Assembly: GCF_018982965.1 (NCBI RefSeq)
Contig: NZ_JACBYP010000003.1
Span: forward strand, 1-64,000
Source of the DNA: Streptomyces mayonensis
GTDB taxonomy: Bacteria; Actinomycetota; Actinomycetes; Streptomycetales; Streptomycetaceae
Direction: 5' to 3'
Length of the DNA stretch: 64,000 nt
Of this stretch, positions 43,977-52,631 are shown one piece after another. The notes beneath the pieces were generated by a model. It saw only the letters and a program-made list of their open reading frames with translations, did not search any database and was not told the DNA's origin. Numbering within the stretch: position 1 is the stretch's first letter; every line of letters begins with the position of its first letter. Made by a program: the position numbers and the translations under genes.

Positions 43977-44845
43977 CATCCCGTGAGTACCACGAGCACC
44001 ACGAGCACCACGAGCACCACGAGCACCACGAGCACCAGGAGCAGGAGCAGGAGCAGGAGCGCTACGAGCGCCGCGAGCGCCGTCTGTCCCAACGGCCCGA
44101 CCGGGCCGACGAGTCCGGCCCCGACGGGCCCTTCCCCACCGCCACGGACGAGCGCCCCGTGATCGCGTTCTTCGACGCCGACGAGACGCTGATCGCGATG
44201 AAGACCCCGTTCTCGCTGCTGCGGTACCGGCTCAGGCAGCAGGGAGACGTCTCGGGCGCGGAGTACGAGCGCCGGGTCGAGCCGCTGCGCCGGCTCGCCG
44301 CCCTGGGGGTGACCCCGGTGGAGGTCGTGTCCAGGTTCTACGAGCTGTTCGAGGGCGTGCCCTGGGACGAGGTGCGGTCGGACGCCCGCGACTGGTACGC
44401 CGAACTGCGCGCCCAGGGCTGCCCGTTCGTCGAGCCGGTCGTCGCCCGGCTGCGCCGGCACCGGGAGGCGCGGCACCACACGGTGGTGGTCTCCGGGTCG
44501 TGGCCCGCCACGCTGCAGCCGATGGCCGAGGACCTGGGCATCGACCTGGTGCTGTGCACCGAGCCCGGGATCGACGCGCGGGGCAGGATGGACGGGACGA
44601 TCCGGCACGCGATGTTCGGGCCCGCGAAGGGCGACGCGATGGGGGAGGCGCTGGCGAAGTTCGGTGCCGACCCGGCCGACTGCTACGCCTACGGCGACGA
44701 TCCGGGCGACCTGACCATGCTGCGCCGCGTCGGGCGTCCGACGGTGGTCGGCGAACACCCGACGATGGTGCGGACCGCCGCCGAGGAGGGCTGGGAGGTC
44801 CTCCCGGCCCGGCTGGCGCCCGGCACCCGGCGCCAGCCGGTGTGA
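43973..44845 (+). CDS. HAD-IB phosphatase with His/Glu-rich N-terminal tail
   Basis: A 290-aa HAD hydrolase of the SerB type with all motifs: D68-A-D70 (FFDADETL), S174-G-S176, K219 and G241-D-D243. It removes a phosphate from a small molecule. The first 30 residues are an unusual His/Glu repeat (EHH units from a 9-bp DNA repeat, then EQEQEQ) that could bind metal. Translational overlap (ATGA) with the monooxygenase places it in the block. In a butenolide-type pathway a phosphatase step after an AfsA reaction would be needed, so it fits that hypothesis. Confidence 0.88.
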   Translation: MTSREYHEHHEHHEHHEHHEHQEQEQEQERYERRERRLSQRPDRADESGPDGPFPTATDERPVIAFFDADETLIAMKTPFSLLRYRLRQQGDVSGAEYERRVEPLRRLAALGVTPVEVVSRFYELFEGVPWDEVRSDARDWYAELRAQGCPFVEPVVARLRRHREARHHTVVVSGSWPATLQPMAEDLGIDLVLCTEPGIDARGRMDGTIRHAMFGPAKGDAMGEALAKFGADPADCYAYGDDPGDLTMLRRVGRPTVVGEHPTMVRTAAEEGWEVLPARLAPGTRRQPV

Positions 44846-44851
44846 CCGGTC

Positions 44852-44869
44852 GCCCGGCGAAAGCCGGGC
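44852..44869. terminator. GAAA-loop hairpin between convergent genes
   Basis: A 7-bp GC-rich stem (GCCCGGC) closed by a GAAA tetraloop, between the phosphatase and aldo-keto reductase ends. Confidence 0.65.
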
Positions 44870-44904
44870 CCGGGCTCCGGCGGGGACCGGCCCCCGGCGT
44901 CGGG

Positions 44905-45870
44905 TCAGCGGCCGCCGACCGCCGCGGGGAGGTGAGCGAGCCGTTCGAGCGCGGCGGGGGACAGCCGCAGGGCACCGGCCCCGACGTTCTCCTCGAGGTA
45001 GCGGCGGGTCTTGGTGCCGGGGAGCACGGCCACGTGGTCGCCCTGGGCCAGCACCCAGGCCAGGGAGACCTGTGCGACGGAGGCCCCGGTCTCCTCGGCC
45101 ACCGCACGCACCTGGTCGAGGACCGCCTGGTTGGCCGCGAGGGCGTCGGGCTGGTAGCGGGCGAGCCGGTGCCGTCCGTCGGCCTTGGGAAGGTCCTCGG
45201 GAGAGGAGATGCGGCCGGAGAGGAAGCCCCGGCCCAGCGGAGCGAACGCGATGAAGGCGATGCCCTCGCGGCGGCAGTGCTCCACGACCCCGTCGTCGAG
45301 CGCTTCTCGGCTCCAGAGCGACAGTTCGCTCTGCACCGAGGCCACCGGGTGGACGCCCTGCGCCCGCCCGATCTCCGCCACGGACGCCTCCGAGAGGCCG
45401 AGTGCCCCGAGCTTGCCCGCGGCGACGAGTTCGGACAGCGCCCCCCAGCTCTCCTCGACCGGGACCTCCGGGTCGATGCGGTGCAGCTGGTAGAGGTCGA
45501 TGTGGTCCACGCCGAGCCGGGTCAGACTCGCGTCGACTGCCGCCCGCAGGTGCTCGGGCCGGCCGTCGCGGTGGCTGCGGTAGGTGACCGGGTCGTCGAC
45601 GACGAGGCCGCCCTTGGTGGCCAGCAGGACCCGGTCCCGGCCGTCTCCCAGGGCGGCCAGGGCCCTGCCGACCAGCACCTCGTTGGTGAAGGGGCCGTAC
45701 TGGTCGGCGGTGTCGATCAGGTCCACGCCCAGTTCGACGGCACGGTGGACGACCGCGATCGACTCCGTCTCGTCGCGCCCGAGTTCGTCGTACCCCCACG
45801 ACATGCCCATGCAGCCGAGCCCGACGCTCGCGAAGGTCCTGCCCCCGCCGCCCAGTCGTGTCTCGCGCAT
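44905..45870 (-). CDS. Aldo/keto reductase
   Basis: A 321-aa TIM-barrel NADPH reductase with the catalytic set D53, Y58, K86 and H130 (YQLHRID). It is close to the YhdN/AKR-type family. ATG 45870 is preceded by AAAGGTGG. It is divergent from the MFS gene across a 232-bp region with the best operator-like sites, so it likely belongs to the same regulon and reduces a carbonyl in the pathway. Confidence 0.93.
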   Translation of the reverse strand: MRETRLGGGGRTFASVGLGCMGMSWGYDELGRDETESIAVVHRAVELGVDLIDTADQYGPFTNEVLVGRALAALGDGRDRVLLATKGGLVVDDPVTYRSHRDGRPEHLRAAVDASLTRLGVDHIDLYQLHRIDPEVPVEESWGALSELVAAGKLGALGLSEASVAEIGRAQGVHPVASVQSELSLWSREALDDGVVEHCRREGIAFIAFAPLGRGFLSGRISSPEDLPKADGRHRLARYQPDALAANQAVLDQVRAVAEETGASVAQVSLAWVLAQGDHVAVLPGTKTRRYLEENVGAGALRLSPAALERLAHLPAAVGGR

Positions 45871-45952
45871 CACCGTGCGCACCACCTTTCGTCGCTTCTC
45901 CGTCGTTGCTTCGTCGCCTCTGTCCGCCGTCCGCAAGACAGAGTCACATCCT

Positions 45953-45970
45953 TACACAGACCTCTGTCAT
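45953..45970. promoter_or_regulatory. Cluster operator-like site 2
   Basis: TACACAGA-CC-TCTGTCAT. Both half-sites are strong (right half perfect). It lies in the aldo-keto reductase/MFS divergent promoter region; an additional half-site AAGACAGA lies at 45935-45942. Confidence 0.7.
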
Positions 45971-46007
45971 GCGCTATTGACATCAGTAAGACGCAGACTA
46001 CTAATCT

Positions 46008-46025
46008 GTGACAGAGTTCTGCTTC
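46008..46025. promoter_or_regulatory. Cluster operator-like site 3
   Basis: GTGACAGA-GT-TCTGCTTC. The left half is nearly perfect. It lies 78 bp upstream of the MFS start, so it could overlap the promoter. Imperfect gcttca repeats follow (46016-46050). Confidence 0.6.
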
Positions 46026-46102
46026 AGCTTTGGCTTCAGCTTCGGCTTCTGTCCGGGCGTCCGTTCAGGCCTCCCTTGCACCCACCGAGAAGAGGAATCC
46101 TC

Positions 46103-47689
46103 GTGTCAACCGGCAATCCCCGGGCCACACTCGCCGCCGCGTGCGTCGTCGGCCCGCTGATGACCCTCGTGGTCACCGGGCCCTCCGTCGCCGTCCCCGA
46201 CATCAGCGCGGACCTCGACAGTTCGCTGTCCGCCGCCCAGTGGGTGGTGGACGGCTACATGCTCACGGCCTCCAGCAGCCTCGCCGCGATGGGCTCGCTC
46301 GCCGACCGGATCGGCCACCGCCGGATGTTCACCTTCGGCATGGCCTTCTTCGCCTTCTGGATGGCGGTCTCCGGCCTGTCGAACAGCATCCTGCTGCTGG
46401 ACCTCGCACGGGCCGTCGCGGGCTTCGGCAGCGGGGCGGCGCTCGCCTCCATCACCGCGATCGTGGCCCAGTCCTTCGACGACTCCGCCCGCGCCAAGGC
46501 GTTCGGTCTCTTCGGCACCTTCCTGGGCGCGGGGCTGGCGTTCGGCCCGATGTTCGGCGGTGCGCTGGTCAACCTGTGGGGCTGGCGCTCGGTGTTCCTG
46601 GTCCTGGCGGGTGCCTCGGCCCTGGTGCTGCTCGCCACACCGCTGCTGCCCAGCCCCAGGCCGAACCGCGGTCAGCGCTTCGACTGGAGCGGTACGTTCG
46701 CGTTCAGCGTCGGTGTCGCGCTGCTGGTCCTGGCCCTGGTGGAGGGCCCCGCCCGGGGCTGGACCGACCCAGCCGTGCTGGGTTCGCTGGCCGGCTTCGT
46801 GGTGCTGATGGCGGCGTTCGCCGCGATCGAGCGCCGCAGCGACAACCCCATGTTCGACCTGGGCCTCTTCGCCAACCCGCGCTTCCTGGCGGTGTGCCTG
46901 GTGCCGCTGGTCCTGGCGTTCAGCTTCGTCGCGCTGGTCATCGTGCTGCCGCCCTACCTCACCTCCGCCGGAGGCCTGTCCGCCTTCCGCATCGGTCTGA
47001 CGCTGCTGCTGCTCACCGGTCCTTCGCTGGTGGTGCCCGCCGTCACCGGCGTGGTGGCCCCCAAGGTCTCCCAGCGCACCCTGTTCGTGCTGCTGCTGTG
47101 CTTCTCGGCCGTCGGTGCCGCCTGGCTGACCGTGATCGAGCCCGACTCCACCACACTCGCGCTGGCCGGGCCGCTGCTCTGCCTCGGCATCGGCTACGGC
47201 ATCTCGCTGGGCATCCTGGACGGCGCGGCGGTCTCGGCCGTCGAGCCCGAGCGCATGGGCATGGCGGCCGGCATGTTCAACACGGTCCGGCTGACCTCGG
47301 ACGCCGTGTCCATGGCGGGTCTGGGCGCCCTGGTCACCGTACTCACCAAGAACGCGCTGGACTCCGGCGCCGTCGGCACCTACCCCGGCGGAGCCGACGA
47401 CCTGACCTCGCGGGCCCTCCAGGGCAGCCTGGCCGACGCGGCCGCCGACGTTCCCGCCGGTGCGCGGGACGGAGTGGTGCGGGCCACCGCCGACGCCTAC
47501 ACCGGCGGGCTGCACGCCACCATGTGGATCGTCGCCGCCGCCTGCGCCGTGAGCGCGGTGGCCGTCGCCGCACTGCTGTCGGGCCGGAAGCAGACTGAGG
47601 AGCCTGCCCCCGCAGTCCAGGAAGCCGAAGGACCCGCAGTCCAGGAAGCCGAAGGGCCCGCCGCCGTCCCGACGGGCCCGGCACGGTGA
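46103..47689 (+). CDS. DHA2-type MFS exporter, 14 TM
   Basis: A 528-aa transporter with about 14 membrane helices, motif A-like LADRIGHRRMFTFG and the antiporter motif GAGLAFGPMFGG. It probably exports the cluster product and gives self-resistance. The GTG at 46103 has AAGAGG upstream. The C-terminal tail contains a Pro/Glu/Ala repeat (AVQEAEGP twice). It overlaps the thioesterase start by 4 nt. Confidence 0.92.
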   Translation: MSTGNPRATLAAACVVGPLMTLVVTGPSVAVPDISADLDSSLSAAQWVVDGYMLTASSSLAAMGSLADRIGHRRMFTFGMAFFAFWMAVSGLSNSILLLDLARAVAGFGSGAALASITAIVAQSFDDSARAKAFGLFGTFLGAGLAFGPMFGGALVNLWGWRSVFLVLAGASALVLLATPLLPSPRPNRGQRFDWSGTFAFSVGVALLVLALVEGPARGWTDPAVLGSLAGFVVLMAAFAAIERRSDNPMFDLGLFANPRFLAVCLVPLVLAFSFVALVIVLPPYLTSAGGLSAFRIGLTLLLLTGPSLVVPAVTGVVAPKVSQRTLFVLLLCFSAVGAAWLTVIEPDSTTLALAGPLLCLGIGYGISLGILDGAAVSAVEPERMGMAAGMFNTVRLTSDAVSMAGLGALVTVLTKNALDSGAVGTYPGGADDLTSRALQGSLADAAADVPAGARDGVVRATADAYTGGLHATMWIVAAACAVSAVAVAALLSGRKQTEEPAPAVQEAEGPAVQEAEGPAAVPTGPAR

Positions 47690-48138
47690 GCGCGGCGGCC
47701 ACCGCGGCGCCCGCCACCCGGCTGGGGCCGATCGAGGTGCTGCCCGAGTACGCCGGGCAGCAGCTGGTCGAGCGCCTCGGCATCGAACTGACCGTCTGCC
47801 GGCCCGACCTGGTGGTCGCCACCATGCCGGTCGAGGGCAACCGGCAGCCGATCGGCCTGCTGCACGGCGGCGGCAACGCGGCGCTCGCGGAGACGGTGGG
47901 CTCGGTCGCGGCCTGGTTGCACGCCGGAGCGGACCGCGTCATCGTGGGGCAGGAGCTGTCGTGCACCCACCACGCCGCAGTGCGCTCGGGACTGGTCACC
48001 GCCACCTGCCGTCCCCTGCACCTGGGAACGTCCTCGGCCACCTACGAGATCGTCGTCACCGACGAGCGCGGTCGGCGGACCTGCACCGCCAGGCTGACCT
48101 GCGCCATCCCTGCGGCGCGCCGTGGACGGAGAAAGTAG
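47686..48138 (+). CDS. PaaI-type hotdog thioesterase
   Basis: A 150-aa hotdog-fold acyl-thioesterase: GNRQPIGLLHGGGNAALAET (HGG active loop) and the C-terminal strand VTATCRPLHLGTSSATYEIV. It would hydrolyse acyl-CoA or acyl-ACP thioesters; in the cluster it may be an editing or release enzyme. GTG start within the MFS stop. Confidence 0.9.
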   Translation: MSAAATAAPATRLGPIEVLPEYAGQQLVERLGIELTVCRPDLVVATMPVEGNRQPIGLLHGGGNAALAETVGSVAAWLHAGADRVIVGQELSCTHHAAVRSGLVTATCRPLHLGTSSATYEIVVTDERGRRTCTARLTCAIPAARRGRRK

Positions 48139-48187
48139 ATGCCCGTACCGCTTCACTTCGTGTTCTGGCATGTAAGAGAATACTGAT

Positions 48188-48637
48188 ATGGCGCAAACTG
48201 CAGCGGAAGAACTGGCCGCAGGCCGACTCGGCCACACCATCAAGCGGGCCGAGCAGGCCCTGATCTCCCGCAAGACCCGGGCCCTGCGGGAGTTCGACCT
48301 CACCGTGCCGCAGTACTCGATCCTGCTGCTGCTCTCCGTGTCCGACGGCATGTCGGCCGCGCAGTTGGCGCGCGAGTGCCTCGTCACTCCCCAGACGGTG
48401 GCCACCGTGCTGACGAACCTGGAGAAGACCGGGCTCATCGCCCGCGAGCCCTCCAAGCTGCACCAGAAGGTGGTCGTCAACCGCATCACGCGGAGCGGCA
48501 GGGCCGTGGCGCGGAAGGCCGACAAGGCCGCCCTCCAGGTGGAGGCGGCACTCGGCTCGGCCTTCGAGCCCGAGGAGCGGGAGCGCTTCGAGAAGTACCT
48601 GGAGCGGGCCATCGCCACGCTGACGGAGCTCGACTGA
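48188..48637 (+). CDS. MarR-family transcriptional regulator
   Basis: A 149-aa winged-helix repressor (FDLTVPQYSILLLLSVSDGM, QLARECLVTPQTVATVLTNL, wing with SKLHQKVVVNRITRSG). MarR proteins bind 14-18-bp palindromes and are released by small phenolic or lipophilic ligands. It is the best candidate for the protein that binds the cluster-wide motif. A weak half-site (TCTGGCAT, 48164-48171) lies in its own upstream region, suggesting autoregulation. Confidence 0.9.
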   Translation: MAQTAAEELAAGRLGHTIKRAEQALISRKTRALREFDLTVPQYSILLLLSVSDGMSAAQLARECLVTPQTVATVLTNLEKTGLIAREPSKLHQKVVVNRITRSGRAVARKADKAALQVEAALGSAFEPEERERFEKYLERAIATLTELD

Positions 48638-48716
48638 CAGCTCGACTGACAGCTCGACTGACAGATCGACCGACAGCTCGACCGGCAGCTCGGTCGACGG
48701 CTCGGCCGACGCCGTC
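48638..48716. repeat. 12-bp tandem repeat (gacagctcgact)
   Basis: Six degrading copies begin at the MarR stop codon. The unit contains gacag, but not the full operator palindrome. Confidence 0.8.
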
Positions 48717-48829
48717 GGCGCCCCCGTTCGCCCCCGCACCGGGTGAGGCGTTCACGCGCCGAGTGAGACATCCCCAACACCTCAAAATCGAGCAAAAAGG
48801 CTTGCGGCGGAACAGGCTGCTCGATAGAA

Positions 48830-48847
48830 AAGACAGTGTTCTGTCAT
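48830..48847. promoter_or_regulatory. Cluster operator-like site 4
   Basis: AAGACAGT-GT-TCTGTCAT. It is the best overall match to the consensus (15 of 16 half-site bases), 93 bp upstream of the SARP gene in an AT-rich promoter patch. Confidence 0.75.
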
Positions 48848-48939
48848 AAAGCAGACATTGTTCAAAAAGGTACTGTCCCGAGCCCCCGGCAGCGGCAGCC
48901 CGCCCCTGCCGGGGGCTCGGGACGGCCATAGGGGGAACT

Positions 48940-49785
48940 GTGCACATACGAGTACTCGGTCCGCTGACCGTTCTCGACGATCATCTACGACCCATCCCGC
49001 TCGCGCCCAAGCCCAAGCGGCTCCTGGCCATGCTGGCCATCGACGCCAACCGGGCGATCTCCGTCACCTCCCTCGCGCGCGAACTGTGGGGGGACACGCC
49101 GCCGCGCACGGCCACGGCCACCATCCAGACCTACATCGGGCAGATCCGGCGCAGCTTCGCCGCGGCCCTGGGCATCAGCGTGGCCGAGGCCGCCGAGACG
49201 CTCCTCGTCACCGAGGGCGGCAGCTACCTCCTGTCCGGAGGCCGTGCGGCGCTCGACATCGCGGAGTACGAGCAGCTGGCCGAGACCGGTACGCGGGCAG
49301 TCCGGCAGGGTGACTACCCGGCCGGCGCCCTGATGCTGCGCCAGGCGCTCGCCCTGTGGCGCGGGGCTCCGCTGGTCAACGTCGAGACGGGCGAACTGCT
49401 CGGCGCCCGGGTCCTCCACCTCGAGGAGTCCCGCCTGTGCGTGCAGGAGCACCGCATCTTCGCGGACCTGCAGCGCGGGGCGCACCACAACCTGATGGGC
49501 GAGCTGGTCGAACTGACGTCCCTGCACCCGCTGCACGAGACCCTGCACGGTCACCTGATGCTGGCGCTGTACCGCAGCGGACGGCGGGCCGAGTCGCTGG
49601 CCGTGGCGCGCAGGCTCCGCCGGCGACTGGTGGCCGAACTCGGCCTCGAACCCTCACCGTTCCTCCTCCAGATGGAGCAGGACATCCTGCGCGGCGAGGC
49701 CTCGCTCGACCCCGACCCGTCACCCGGTGACGGGGACGTCCGGCACCACCGGCGTGAGCCGGTACTCGCCTCACTCGCGGACTGA
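48940..49785 (+). CDS. SARP-family pathway activator
   Basis: A 281-aa Streptomyces antibiotic regulatory protein: N-terminal OmpR-like winged helix (IRVLGPLTVLDDHLRPIPLA, PRTATATIQTYIGQIRRSFA) and a BTAD helical domain (about 100-250). No ATPase domain. It should activate the biosynthetic genes at promoters with direct heptamer repeats. GTG 48940 follows a GGGGGA. The operator upstream indicates that a repressor controls the activator. Confidence 0.93.
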   Translation: MHIRVLGPLTVLDDHLRPIPLAPKPKRLLAMLAIDANRAISVTSLARELWGDTPPRTATATIQTYIGQIRRSFAAALGISVAEAAETLLVTEGGSYLLSGGRAALDIAEYEQLAETGTRAVRQGDYPAGALMLRQALALWRGAPLVNVETGELLGARVLHLEESRLCVQEHRIFADLQRGAHHNLMGELVELTSLHPLHETLHGHLMLALYRSGRRAESLAVARRLRRRLVAELGLEPSPFLLQMEQDILRGEASLDPDPSPGDGDVRHHRREPVLASLAD

Positions 49786-49835
49786 TCACTCGCGGACTGG
49801 TCACTCGTGGATTGATCACTCGTGGGCCGAGCGTC
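49775..49835. repeat. 15-bp tandem repeat (ctcgcggactgatca)
   Basis: Four degrading copies run from the SARP end across the stop of the truncated KSIII-like gene. They mark the join where that gene lost its 3' end. Confidence 0.75.
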
Positions 49836-50631
49836 CGGGAGACCAACACCGGAGCCGGGCGCCGGTGCCGGCGAGGGCCGGGGCGGACAGGCAGGAGGTC
49901 ACCACCTGGCGCAGGGCCTCCGCGCTCGCCTTGCCGAACCTCTCCATCCCCTCGGCCCGCAGGTAGGCCTTCTTGGTGCGGCGTATGTCCACCCGCTCGC
50001 TGACCGAGCGGGGGGCCGGGCCGAACGGGTCGTCCCCGCGGTGCATGCGCTCGAGTTGGGGGGCGGCCACGGTGGCGATCGAGTGGAGCAGCAGGCCGGC
50101 CGGGTGGCGGTCCGTGTCGTGCAGGAGGAGGGCGGTGGCGCCGTCGCCGTAGCCGATCCCGTAGTCACCGCTCCAGCGGTCGAAGCCGGGATCGGCGAAC
50201 CGGTCGGCCGTGGTGACCAGGGCGATGCCCAGCTCGGGCTCGGCGAGCAGCCGGGCCGCCGCCAGCTCCACTGCGGCGGCGCCCCCGTTGCACACCTGCT
50301 GCACACCGACGGGCGTCGCGGAGTCGGCTTCGAGCCGGTCGGCTATGTAGTGGGCGGGCGACCACAGGTCGTGGCCCTGGTAGTGGATCCAGGCGTGCAG
50401 CAGCAGGCCGACCGACCTGCCGTCCAGCCCCGCCGCCTCCAGGGCGCGGCGCCCGGCGGCGACGGCGAGCTCGGGCGGCGCCTGATCGGCGACGGGCAGC
50501 GCGTCGTGGCCGAGTTCTCCGGCCGTCTCGGAGTCGAGCCGCCCCTGCCGCACCGCCTGGGACGCGCTTTCGCGTCGCTCGGGAAGCCACAGTGTGGGAC
50601 CGGAGATCGCGAACGGACGAGGGAAGTGCAT
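49816..50631 (-). pseudogene. KSIII-like acyltransferase paralogue, C-terminally truncated
   Basis: The 271-aa frame aligns without gaps to the first 270 residues of the product of 37146: C114 in VQQVCNGGA, HAWIHYQGHDLWSPAHYIAD, VDIRRTKKAYLRAEGM. The last third, with the GHVGAGD-type loop, is missing; after ARLRC the frame runs into unrelated residues and stops in the tandem repeat. It may be dead, or an N-terminal domain kept for another role. Start ATG 50631. Operator site 5 lies upstream. Confidence 0.7.
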
Positions 50632-50711
50632 GCGAACGGACACCCCTTTCGACAGGACGTGCACCCCCGGGCACACCGAAGTCGTCCGCGCGCGCCAGGA
50701 GCTGCCCGTGA

Positions 50712-50729
50712 ATAGCAGAAGTCTGTCAT
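50712..50729. promoter_or_regulatory. Cluster operator-like site 5
   Basis: ATAGCAGA-AG-TCTGTCAT, 81 bp upstream of the truncated KSIII-like gene. The right half is perfect. Confidence 0.65.
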
Positions 50730-50813
50730 TCAGCTCAGCTCTGCCGCAACTGCGGGATGTGTGCGGAGGCAGGGGTGGGTGACAGCCGGGAGGGGCGGCA
50801 AGAGAGGGTCTCG

Positions 50814-52631
50814 TCAGGTCGTCGGCACGGCGACGAAGCGGCCCGCCACCCGCAGGTCCGCCTCGATCTGGGAGGCCGCGCGCAGGAGTTCGGGCAGGAG
50901 TTCCCGCTCGCAGGCCTCCGTCGTGCGGCGGGCCGCGTGCATCGCCACGTTGATCGCCGCCACCACCGTGCCCGTACGGTCGCGGACCGGGACCGCGATC
51001 GCACGCAGACCGGCCTCCAGTTCCTCGTCGACCAGGGCGTAGCCCCGGGTCCGGGCCTCGGAGTGCGGCAGGAGGACGCGGCCCAGGGCCGTCGCGCGGG
51101 CCGGGAGGCGGGTGCCGACCGGGACGTGGGCGGTCAGGACGCGGCCGGTGGAGGCCCGGGCCGTGTACTGGATCTCCTCGCCCGAGTCGGACAGGACGGC
51201 CAGCGCCGTCGACTCGTGGACGCGGGCCGCCAGGGCGGTCAGGTGGGGTTGGGCGATGTCGGGGAGGGACGTGCGGGAGAGGGGCGGGAAGCCGAGGGAG
51301 AGGACGCGGGGCGTGAGGGCGTGGGTGTGGTCGGGGGCCGGGGTGACCAGGCCCGCGTGGGTGTGGGTGATCAGCGCCCTGCGTGCCGTCGCGCGGGTCA
51401 GACCGGTGGCCTTCGCGATCTCAGTGAGGGTCAGCCGGGAGCGGCCCTCGCCGAAGGCGGTCAGGACGGTCAGGCCGCGGGCCAGGGACTCGACGAACTC
51501 CCGGCCCAGTTCCTGCTTCGACGCGCCGGTCCAGGTCGCCAGGTCGGTGCGGTGCCCTTCCGGCGCCGGCGGCGGGGCGGTGCGCAGGTCGCGCTCCATC
51601 GTCGTGACCGCCTCGCGCAGGCGGGGGAGGAGGGTGGCCCGCAGGTCCGGTGCCGTGTGGCGGCTGGTGTGGCTCACGACGCTCGCCACGCAGGCCACCC
51701 GGCCCGTGCCGGGATCGCGTACCGGGACGGAGACGGCCACCAGACCCGGCTCGATCAACTGGTCGTCCACGCACCACCCGTCGGACGCCGCCCGGGCCGT
51801 GCGATGCTCGAAGTCCGGGGCGGGGGTGGCGGGTTCGCGCGGTGGTACGGCGGGGAAGGCGGTGTCTCCCGGGTCGGCGGCCCGTCGGGTGCGCCAGCGG
51901 TGCCAGTCGGCCGGCGTCCACTCCGCGGCGAACAGCGGTCCGGGCGCCGTGCGTTCGGCCGGGAGCCGGTCGCCGATGCGGAAGCTCAGGGACATCGCGC
52001 GGCGGCGGGTGGCCTGGTGGATGAAGCGGATGCCGTCGCGGTCGCCGACCGCCAGTGACACCGACTCGTCCAGTTCGTCGGCCAGTTCGTCGGCGCGGGC
52101 GGAGAGCAGGGCGGGCAGGCGCAGGGCCGCCAGGTAGGCGTTGCCCAGCTCCATCAGGCGGGGAGCGAGGGTCACGTCGCGGCCGTCCAGGCGGACGTAG
52201 CCCATGCGGGCCAGGGTCGCCGTGACGCGGTCGACCGTGGAGCGGGCCAGCCCGGTGGCCTTCTCCAGGCCGCTGAGGGAGAGGGTGACGCCGTCCGCCT
52301 CGGTCAGGCGGCGCAGCACGGCGATGCCGCGCAGAAGCGGGCCGACCGCCTCGTCCGGCACGGACGCCTCCGGCGGGGACGGTTCCGGCGCCTCCGGCGG
52401 GGACGGTTCCGGCGCCTCCGGCGGGGACGGTTCCGGTGCGGTCGGCTGTGGCGTGGGCGCTTTCGGTGGGGACGGTTCCGGTGCGGGCCCCTCTGGCACG
52501 GACGCCTCCCGCAGGGCCGGCTGCGGTGCAGGCGACTCCGGCAGGGGCGAGTTCCGCACGGTCGCCTCCGGCAGGGCCGGCTGCGGTGCGTTCGGCTCCG
52601 GTGCGGACTCGTTCGTCGGTCTGGCGGTCAT
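50814..52631 (-). CDS. Double IclR-family regulator
   Basis: A 605-aa protein with two complete IclR units in one chain: helix-turn-helix (LSLSGLEKATGLARSTVDRV) plus effector domain (about 95-345), then a second helix-turn-helix (LTLTEIAKATGLTRATARRA) plus effector domain (about 370-605). A 90-residue Pro/Glu/Ser-rich N-terminal tail is built from repeats of PEPSPPEA. Single IclR proteins are about 250 aa and work as dimers, so this chain could bind DNA as an intramolecular dimer. Its link to the cluster is positional only; relatives commonly control aromatic catabolism (PcaR/PobR-like). Confidence 0.88.
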   Translation of the reverse strand: MTARPTNESAPEPNAPQPALPEATVRNSPLPESPAPQPALREASVPEGPAPEPSPPKAPTPQPTAPEPSPPEAPEPSPPEAPEPSPPEASVPDEAVGPLLRGIAVLRRLTEADGVTLSLSGLEKATGLARSTVDRVTATLARMGYVRLDGRDVTLAPRLMELGNAYLAALRLPALLSARADELADELDESVSLAVGDRDGIRFIHQATRRRAMSLSFRIGDRLPAERTAPGPLFAAEWTPADWHRWRTRRAADPGDTAFPAVPPREPATPAPDFEHRTARAASDGWCVDDQLIEPGLVAVSVPVRDPGTGRVACVASVVSHTSRHTAPDLRATLLPRLREAVTTMERDLRTAPPPAPEGHRTDLATWTGASKQELGREFVESLARGLTVLTAFGEGRSRLTLTEIAKATGLTRATARRALITHTHAGLVTPAPDHTHALTPRVLSLGFPPLSRTSLPDIAQPHLTALAARVHESTALAVLSDSGEEIQYTARASTGRVLTAHVPVGTRLPARATALGRVLLPHSEARTRGYALVDEELEAGLRAIAVPVRDRTGTVVAAINVAMHAARRTTEACERELLPELLRAASQIEADLRVAGRFVAVPTT

